In this document: positions 59,237-64,000 of the stretch, one piece after another
Numbering within the stretch: the stretch's first letter is position 1
How the letters are laid out: every line of letters starts with the position of its first letter
Source: JANQTF01 sp041741415
Lineage (GTDB): Bacteria; Bacteroidota; Bacteroidia; J057
Direction: 5' to 3'
DNA length: 64,000 nucleotides
Assembly: GCA_041741415.1 (NCBI GenBank)
Contig: JBGSKC010000021.1
Location: 238,609-302,608 of the forward strand
Notes under the pieces: generated by a model
The model's input: only the letters and a program-made list of their open reading frames with translations
Told to the model about the DNA's origin: nothing
Database searches by the model: none
Position numbers and translations under genes: made by a program

Positions 59237-60775
59237 ATGACCCTCCGCAGCCTGGCAATTTGCCTATCCCTCCCGTTTTTTTCATTCCTTTCCCCCTCCG
59301 CACAGGCCCAAACCGGCTGGGCAGGCACCTTTGGCGGCACCAATGGGGGCAGCGAAGGTCCTGCGGTGCAGATTCAGACGCGGGCAGACTTGCTGCAGTA
59401 CGCCGCTGATCCCGGTCCCTGGCAATTGCAGATTGCGGGCACCGTCTCCCTGCTCAACCAGGAAATGATCGTGGTTGCGGGTAACAAAACAATCGAAGGA
59501 ACGGCGGAAGGAGCGGGCATTGTGGGAGGAGGATTGTGGATCCAGGGGGATGATGTGATCGTACGAAACCTGGCCCTCGGCGACTCCTACTCCGGCGACT
59601 GGAGCGGCGGCACCCCGGACTGCGACGCCCTGCGCATCACGGCGCAGCATGTGTGGGTGGACCACTGCAGGTTGTCTGCCGCTGCCAACAGCCTGATTGA
59701 CCTGCACAGCAGCCCTGCGAATGTGGCCGACCTCGTGACCATTTCTCACTGCCATTTTCTCAACCAAAACCGCAGCATTGTGATGGGCATTTCGGATGCC
59801 GACACCCTGTGCCGCGGCCATTTGCGGGTAAGCATCCACGACTGCTGGTTTGACGGGCGCGCCGACAGGGGCATGTTCCAGTTTATGCCGATGGCCAGGT
59901 TTGGGCAGGTGCATGTGTGGAACAACTTTTTTCTCGAAGCAGATGAGGCCTGTGTGGGGGCTTTTTTTGAGAGCGAGGTTGTTGTGGAAAACAACTTTTT
60001 CAGGTCGAGCCGCCACCCGCACATCGTGCGCGACATCGGCAAGGGCAGCCGCAACCCGGCCATGTCGGCTGCGGGGAGCCTGTATGAATTCGTGACGGGC
60101 GACAAGGAAACCTATGGAAGTCCGTTTCAACCCACCGCGGCCTATTCCTACGACCTCGCCCCTACCCTATCGGTTCCGGGCAGGGTGGCCAGCATGTCTG
60201 GTCCGCAAAAGAGGACCGGCAACCAGGCCCCGGAGGCTGCGACAGACACTGCCCGCTTCCAGGGCAGGCCCGCCATTGTGCTGGTGGAAGCCATTTTGAA
60301 CGACAGCGACAGTGAGGGAGATCCTGTGCTGCTCACCGCGATCCTGAACGATCCGGGCGGCAATGCCCTGATCCAGAGCAACCGCATTTATTACTACCCG
60401 CTGCTGCACATCGGGCCCGACACGATCCTGTACCAGGTAACAGATGCACAGGGCGGTCTGGACACGGGGCTTGTGCTGGTAAACCCTGTGAAAGTAGTGG
60501 AGCCCCTGAGCCTGTGGCCGGACGAGGAACTTCGCCGGGCTGTTTGGCCGAACCCCTGGTCGGGCAGCGGCAGCCTGGAGGCATGGTTGCCGGGGGGCAG
60601 CCCTGGCCGCGAGGCAGCGGAGCTGACGGATCTTTCGGGCCGGGTGCTGGGGAGGTTCCGGCAAACGACGGCAGGGCCCGGCCACCGGGAACTGAGCTGG
60701 GAGGGCGCAGCCCTTCCGCCGGGCTTGTATGTCCTGCGGCTGGACGGCGGGTTTGTGCGGTTGGTGGTGGAGTGA
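59237..60775 (+). CDS. secreted pectate-lyase-like protein (PL1 type) with T9SS sorting domain
   Basis: The ATG at 59237 gives 512 residues with a signal peptide (SLPFFSFLSPSAQA). A right-handed parallel beta-helix of PL1 type follows: LQIAGTVSLLNQEMIVVAGNKTIEGT, VIVRNLALGDS, DALRITAQHVWVDHCRLS, then HCHFLNQNRSIVMG, CWFDGRADRGMFQF and HVWNNFF. An Ig-like domain (VLVEAILNDSDSEGDPVLLTAILNDPGG) precedes the T9SS type A end (AVWPNPWSGSGSLEAW, LPPGLYVLRLDGG). It would degrade pectate-like polymers at the cell surface. Catalytic Arg/Lys could not be fixed by eye. Confidence 0.85.
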   Translation: MTLRSLAICLSLPFFSFLSPSAQAQTGWAGTFGGTNGGSEGPAVQIQTRADLLQYAADPGPWQLQIAGTVSLLNQEMIVVAGNKTIEGTAEGAGIVGGGLWIQGDDVIVRNLALGDSYSGDWSGGTPDCDALRITAQHVWVDHCRLSAAANSLIDLHSSPANVADLVTISHCHFLNQNRSIVMGISDADTLCRGHLRVSIHDCWFDGRADRGMFQFMPMARFGQVHVWNNFFLEADEACVGAFFESEVVVENNFFRSSRHPHIVRDIGKGSRNPAMSAAGSLYEFVTGDKETYGSPFQPTAAYSYDLAPTLSVPGRVASMSGPQKRTGNQAPEAATDTARFQGRPAIVLVEAILNDSDSEGDPVLLTAILNDPGGNALIQSNRIYYYPLLHIGPDTILYQVTDAQGGLDTGLVLVNPVKVVEPLSLWPDEELRRAVWPNPWSGSGSLEAWLPGGSPGREAAELTDLSGRVLGRFRQTTAGPGHRELSWEGAALPPGLYVLRLDGGFVRLVVE

Positions 60776-60867
60776 GGGGCATTTCGCGGTAGGGAAAGGT
60801 ACAGATATTTGTTTCCCAGCCGTGAACGATGCAACTTATGCCTGTCAATATCCTGTTGTCCTGATCC

Positions 60868-62943
60868 ATGTCGAACGAAGCCGAGCAGAGAGGAGCGCTG
60901 CAATACACTTGGGAGGAAAAGACCGGCAGCCTCGTCGGTGTCAATCACCTGCTGGTGATTGGGATTGATTCGTATGAACATTGGACGCCACTCAACAATG
61001 CGGTTCGCGATGCAAAGGCATTTCGCTACCTGCTGATTGAGGCGTTTGACTTTTCTGAATCCAGAACTACTTCTTTGTTTAATGCTGATGCAACCAAGGA
61101 CAAGATCCTAGGGGCACTGCGGGATTTTGAAAAAGGTGGTCTGCGTCCCCTCAGTCATTCCGACAACCTGCTGATTTATTTTGCCGGGCATGGCACGATG
61201 AATCCCAACAAAAGAACAGGCTACTGGATTCCCGTAGATGCTCCCACCGGCACCAGAGATCGCCATAAGTTCCTTTCCAACGAAGAACTCAAAGAAAGCC
61301 TTGAACAGATTGGGGCACACCATATTTACATTGTTTCGGATGCCTGCTTTTCCGGCAGCCTTATTACCCGCTCAGGTGGCGAAGAGTTGTACGAAAACAA
61401 GCCATCACGCCGGGTTCTGACTTCTGGTCAGTTGGAAAAGGTATTGGATGGCCCTCCAGGCGGGCACAGCCCTTTCGCCGAAGCGCTGCTCTCATGTTTG
61501 CGCGAACCTGGCGAGGCGCTGCTATCGCTAGAACTCGAGGGCCGTGTACAGCGGCAGTTCCTCAACATCTTGAAGAGGCTGGGACACTCCACAGACGACC
61601 ACCAACGCCCGGTTGGCTCCCACCTCACAGGCGTTGAAGATAAAGGCGGGCAGTTTGTGTTCCGGCCGAAGCGCGACGAAGCCCGCGCCTGGGCCGAAGC
61701 ACAGGCCGCCAACAACGTGGCTACCTACCGCAGCTACCTGAGGGCTTACCCGCAAGGAGCACATGCCGAAGAGGCGAGCTGGCAGGTAGCGGGCTTGCTG
61801 GAAACCGCAGACGAATATGGCGAGTACCTGACGGCCTGGCCAAGTGGAAAATATCTCGCAGAGGCCAAAGAGCGGCAGCTTTGGCTCCAGGCCTCTGCGG
61901 ATGATACAGTTGAAGGCTGGCTCAGCTACATTCGTCATTACCGCCTGATCGACCACGAGCCTGAAAATCAGCGTGTGCTGGATGCCCTGAAGCGGGTGGA
62001 GGAGCTGGCGGCGGGAACAATAACTGCCGATCCGGGAGAAGTGAAACGGTTAAAAAAGCGCATCAAGGAGCTTGAAAACGAGTTAGATCAGGCCCAAAAA
62101 AGAAAAAACAAGATTGAGACAGCGCTGAATAAAGAATTGGAAGTGGTCAGGGAAGAACTGGCCCGGTCCCAACAGGGACAGAGGCAGCCCGAGGCAACTC
62201 TCAAGGTTACGGCAGGCGGTTCTGCTGACATCATGACCTATCCCAATCCCTTTGATTTCCCTGCCCCCGAAGTTATTTTTATCAAAGGCGGCACATTTGA
62301 GATGGGCTCGACAGTTAAGGATCATGAATCTCCTGTCCGGAGAGTTACGTTAGACGATTTCTGCCTGGCCAAATATCCGCTGACTTTTGAAGAATATGAT
62401 GCTTTTTGCGAAGCAATGGGCATTGACAAGCCCGGAGACGAGGGCTGGGGAAGAGGGAGGTGCCCGGTGATCAATGTTAGCTGGAGAGATGGATTAGCCT
62501 ATTGCGACTGGTTGAACGACCAGGTAGCAGGGGATCCGGTTTGGAGGTTGCCAACCGAAGCAGAGTGGGAATATGCTGCCGGAGGCGGAGAGAAGAATCG
62601 AACGAAATGGGCAGGAACTGACCAGGAAATGTTTTTGGGAAGTTATGCCTGTTATGATGGGAACAGCATTGGAAAAACACAACCAGTAGGCAAGAAAAGA
62701 CCAAATCAGTTAGGCCTATATGACATGAGCGGCAATGTTTGGGAGTGGTGCAAGGACTGGCATGACAAATACCCTGACGTAGCGCAAACCAACCCCCAAG
62801 GCCCAGCGGCAGGCTCTAGCCGGGTGCGTCGCGGTGGGGGTTGGCACGACGACCACGACCGCTGTCGCGTTGCCTATCGCGGCTCCATTAGCCCCAGCTA
62901 CTACAGCAGCAACATCGGCTTCCGCCTCGCCAGGATACCTTAA
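60868..62943 (+). CDS. caspase-like protease fused to an FGE/C-type-lectin-like domain
   Basis: The 691-residue protein has an N-terminal caspase/metacaspase domain with the dyad His108 (LLIYFAGHGTMN) and Cys160 (YIVSDACFSGSLI). TPR-like motifs follow (NVATYRSYLRAYPQGAHAEEASW, YLTAWPSGKYLAEAK). A coiled coil occupies ~395-450 (VKRLKKRIKELENELDQAQKRK). Residues ~465-691 form a formylglycine-generating-enzyme fold (FIKGGTFEMGS, WRLPTEAEWEYAAGG, LYDMSGNVWEWCKDW). One of the two catalytic cysteines of true FGEs is replaced by Asp661, so it is more likely a sensor. The end resembles a DGR variable region. No signal peptide. Confidence 0.9.
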   Translation: MSNEAEQRGALQYTWEEKTGSLVGVNHLLVIGIDSYEHWTPLNNAVRDAKAFRYLLIEAFDFSESRTTSLFNADATKDKILGALRDFEKGGLRPLSHSDNLLIYFAGHGTMNPNKRTGYWIPVDAPTGTRDRHKFLSNEELKESLEQIGAHHIYIVSDACFSGSLITRSGGEELYENKPSRRVLTSGQLEKVLDGPPGGHSPFAEALLSCLREPGEALLSLELEGRVQRQFLNILKRLGHSTDDHQRPVGSHLTGVEDKGGQFVFRPKRDEARAWAEAQAANNVATYRSYLRAYPQGAHAEEASWQVAGLLETADEYGEYLTAWPSGKYLAEAKERQLWLQASADDTVEGWLSYIRHYRLIDHEPENQRVLDALKRVEELAAGTITADPGEVKRLKKRIKELENELDQAQKRKNKIETALNKELEVVREELARSQQGQRQPEATLKVTAGGSADIMTYPNPFDFPAPEVIFIKGGTFEMGSTVKDHESPVRRVTLDDFCLAKYPLTFEEYDAFCEAMGIDKPGDEGWGRGRCPVINVSWRDGLAYCDWLNDQVAGDPVWRLPTEAEWEYAAGGGEKNRTKWAGTDQEMFLGSYACYDGNSIGKTQPVGKKRPNQLGLYDMSGNVWEWCKDWHDKYPDVAQTNPQGPAAGSSRVRRGGGWHDDHDRCRVAYRGSISPSYYSSNIGFRLARIP
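62845..62910 (+). other. candidate diversity-generating-retroelement variable region
   Basis: Codons 660-681 correspond to the variable stretch of FGE-type DGR targets (between GGGW and NIGFRL). The presumably variable positions (660-665, 672-675 and 677-681: HDDHDR, GSIS, SYYSS) all have codons NNC except one ATT, as produced by mutating AAC/AAT template codons; framework residues do not show this. No template repeat or reverse transcriptase is in the window. Confidence 0.45.
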
Positions 62944-62969
62944 TATGCAGGCTTCTTCCCTTTGCGGCA

Positions 62970-62997
62970 GCCCCCTGCAATCCAGGTTGCAGGGGGC
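62970..62997. terminator. hairpin 27 bp behind the caspase-FGE gene
   Basis: GCCCCCTGCAA pairs with TTGCAGGGGGC across a 6-nt loop, without a T-run. DGR target genes have a GC hairpin in this position; it may otherwise be a terminator. Confidence 0.6.
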
Positions 62998-63061
62998 AAC
63001 GAGAGCAAAGTGCCCGGCCCATAGGGTTGAGCGCGTTGTCAGAGTTCTTGTCCAACAAATC

Positions 63062-63514
63062 CTATTCGAGGTTTGCCAGGTCGTCGAGGTCTTTGTGGCG
63101 GCCAGAAGCCCGTTTATTCGCCTTCAAATCTTCCAGCCCAATGAAGGAGACGGGGATCTCATCTATTTCTACGATTTGGCGATTGGGGTAAGCGGCGTCA
63201 AATGCGACACCGTCGATGCTTGTCAGGATGTCGATCCGGTACGGAGGATATCCCACCTGTATGATTTGCTCAGGCCTGGTGAAATCCTGAACCTGAAGAC
63301 CAAAAGAAGCCAGGCCAAAATCCTCAAATACACGCACCAGTTTTTCCCCGTTGGCAACATTCGTCCCGACCCAAAAGTCTATGTCGCCTGTGTACCGTGG
63401 GTGGCCATAGATTGCCACAGCATATCCTCCCGTAACCAGATAGCTGACCTCATGCCGATTCAGCAATTCTACAAACTCTCTGAAGTCTTGGCTCAATGCC
63501 TTTGAGTGCGGCAT
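63062..63514 (-). CDS. nucleotidyltransferase (MNT-type) of a two-gene module
   Basis: The 150-residue protein shows the nucleotidyltransferase active site GG....DIDFWV in LVTGGYAVAIYGHPRYTGDIDFWVG. The rest (LEDLKANKRASGRHKDLDDLANL) has the late Lys-Asp pattern of AbiEii-like or DUF6036 proteins. It would transfer a nucleotide to a protein or RNA target. The 59-codon gene upstream overlaps it by 65 bp, and the pair is common in Bacteroidota, probably a toxin-antitoxin type module. Confidence 0.82.
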   Translation of the reverse strand: MPHSKALSQDFREFVELLNRHEVSYLVTGGYAVAIYGHPRYTGDIDFWVGTNVANGEKLVRVFEDFGLASFGLQVQDFTRPEQIIQVGYPPYRIDILTSIDGVAFDAAYPNRQIVEIDEIPVSFIGLEDLKANKRASGRHKDLDDLANLE

Positions 63515-63629
63515 ACTGCTGGCGCAACATTTCCATGGCAGCGATTCGCTCCTGCGGGGTCTTGCTCAGCCAGAAGGCCAGATCGTAGGAGCCTTCCCGC
63601 AGGTGAACGATTCGAATCACTTTTTCCAT
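63450..63629 (-). CDS. 59-residue partner of the nucleotidyltransferase
   Basis: The minus-strand frame MEKVIRIVHLREGSYDLAFW continues LSKTPQERIAAMEMLRQQY and ends in ...PRLQRVCRIAESA. I recognise it as the short protein that regularly precedes this nucleotidyltransferase in Bacteroidota (consensus KVVRI..L...... FWxxKSPEERLxAxExxRxxY.......RxQRVxRI). It is probably an antitoxin or adaptor. It overlaps the start of the partner gene by 65 bp, in another frame. Confidence 0.75.
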   Translation of the reverse strand: MEKVIRIVHLREGSYDLAFWLSKTPQERIAAMEMLRQQYAALKGIEPRLQRVCRIAESA

Positions 63630-63863
63630 GCTCTAAGGTAGGAAAAAAGGGGCTTTCATCCAAACCGGGCTTCAATCCAACCTTCCCTGCCACCTGGCGT
63701 GTTGCACTATCATAGTGAGCAGGGCCTCCAGGCCCGTCGCCGAACCATGACCAACCGTTGCGAGCGAGGGGTCGGAAACCGCGCTCATGTCCCCATGTCT
63801 CTGGCCATTTTGGCTATTTCCTTCCAGCATGTTTTTTCCTATCTTTGATCAAATCCCAAAGCC
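63630..63863. other. intergenic region with one arm of the palindromic repeat
   Basis: Apart from the repeat arm at 63711-63752, no gene or RNA is apparent. Confidence 0.6.
63711..63752. repeat. single arm of the 94-nt palindromic element
   Basis: CATAGTGAGCAGG...CAGGCCCGTCGCCGAACCATGACC matches the right arm of the units at 54241-54680 with few mismatches (GAGCAGG, CAGGCC and GTCGCCGAA shared). The left half is missing. Confidence 0.75.
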
Positions 63864-64000
63864 ATGATCATTCCCCTGCGCACCCGCTTTCTGGACCTTG
63901 ATGAGGAGGAGTTTTTTCTCTTCTGCCAGGACATGCACCAGGTGCAGGTAGAGCGGGATGCCGACGGCACCATTGTCATTATGGAACCTACAGGAGCAGA
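63864..64000 (+). CDS. Uma2-family (DUF820) endonuclease, 3' end outside window
   Basis: The frame starts at ATG 63864 with MIIPLRTRFLDLDEEEFFLF and continues to the window end without stop: ...CQDMHQVQVERDADGTIVIMEPTGA. The 'EEFFxFCQ....VERDxDGxIxIMxPTG' opening is diagnostic for the Uma2/DUF820 family, PD-(D/E)XK-fold putative nucleases that are abundant in cyanobacteria and Bacteroidota. Only 45 codons are visible. Confidence 0.82.
   Translation, partial: MIIPLRTRFLDLDEEEFFLFCQDMHQVQVERDADGTIVIMEPTGA

Noticed and set aside
60868..64000. Search for a DGR template repeat and reverse transcriptase near the caspase-FGE gene
   Set aside because: No second copy of the variable-region framework and no RT motif was found in the window, so only the candidate target is reported.
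1..64000. tRNA or rRNA genes
   Set aside because: No cloverleaf-like sequence with conserved GGTTCGA-type arms and no rRNA signature was noticed; the only structural RNA is RNase P RNA.

Overview
The window looks like chromosomal DNA of a Bacteroidota bacterium, most likely of the Saprospiria/Lewinella type. Three secreted proteins (14671-16959, 43307-46045 and 59237-60775) end in the C-terminal sorting domain of the type IX secretion system, which is confined to that phylum. Several starts are preceded by TAnnTTTG-like -7 boxes rather than strong Shine-Dalgarno sites. The protein set (DUF6428, DUF952, DUF4403, a GH3/beta-lactamase fusion, CPBP protease next to cdsA, lipoproteins with LAAC-type lipoboxes) fits the same group. 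Base composition is GC-rich for the phylum. The taxonomic call is inference from these traits.

Layout. 1-13.9 kb: mostly housekeeping. It holds an SPFH protein cut by the window edge, a three-gene overlapping operon (alpha/beta hydrolase, NAD-dependent epimerase, MBL hydrolase), a GNAT acetyltransferase with cutA, pdxH, small DUF202 and DUF952 proteins, a conserved protein of unknown function, an amidohydrolase lipoprotein, an S74-type tail-fibre-like surface protein and an ATP-dependent DNA ligase. 13.9-19.4 kb: an accessory island. It contains an attC-like palindrome, a compositionally mosaic metalloprotease gene with a small lipoprotein between inverted 15-bp ends, a truncated DUF6883/DUF4926 pair, a porin-like protein and a decayed copy of the 5' end of the DNA ligase gene. 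19.4-36.5 kb: core again, with RNase P RNA, RidA, TerC, parE, a giant GH3-like/beta-lactamase lipid- or wall-directed protein, an SDR, a coiled-coil envelope protein, dusB, a CPBP protease with cdsA, and glutamate dehydrogenase.

36.7-41.4 kb: a sigma factor with a putative membrane anti-sigma/TPR partner, then an arsenic-type operon: ArsR regulator, DUF6428, and two thioredoxin-type arsenate reductase homologues of which the second has a signal peptide. Two matching operator-like motifs lie before the first two genes. Behind it are the remains of an Rpn/PD-(D/E)XK-family gene with a 119-bp direct repeat. 41.4-53.1 kb: carbohydrate and peptide utilisation (GH9 cellulase, PQQ-type sugar dehydrogenase, prolyl oligopeptidase), a HAD phosphatase, uppP, an orphan OmpA-like protein and an MBL enzyme.

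53.3-64 kb: a second MBL enzyme, a tandem array of 132-bp units that each contain a 94-nt palindrome, a very large hairpin, small lipoproteins, a sugar transferase, queA, a pectate-lyase-like T9SS protein and, most interesting, a caspase-like protease fused to a formylglycine-enzyme/C-type-lectin fold. The C-terminus of that protein has the codon pattern of a diversity-generating-retroelement variable region and is followed by a hairpin. The window ends with a nucleotidyltransferase and its 59-residue partner and the start of a Uma2-family endonuclease. No tRNA, rRNA operon, CRISPR array or complete transposase was seen.
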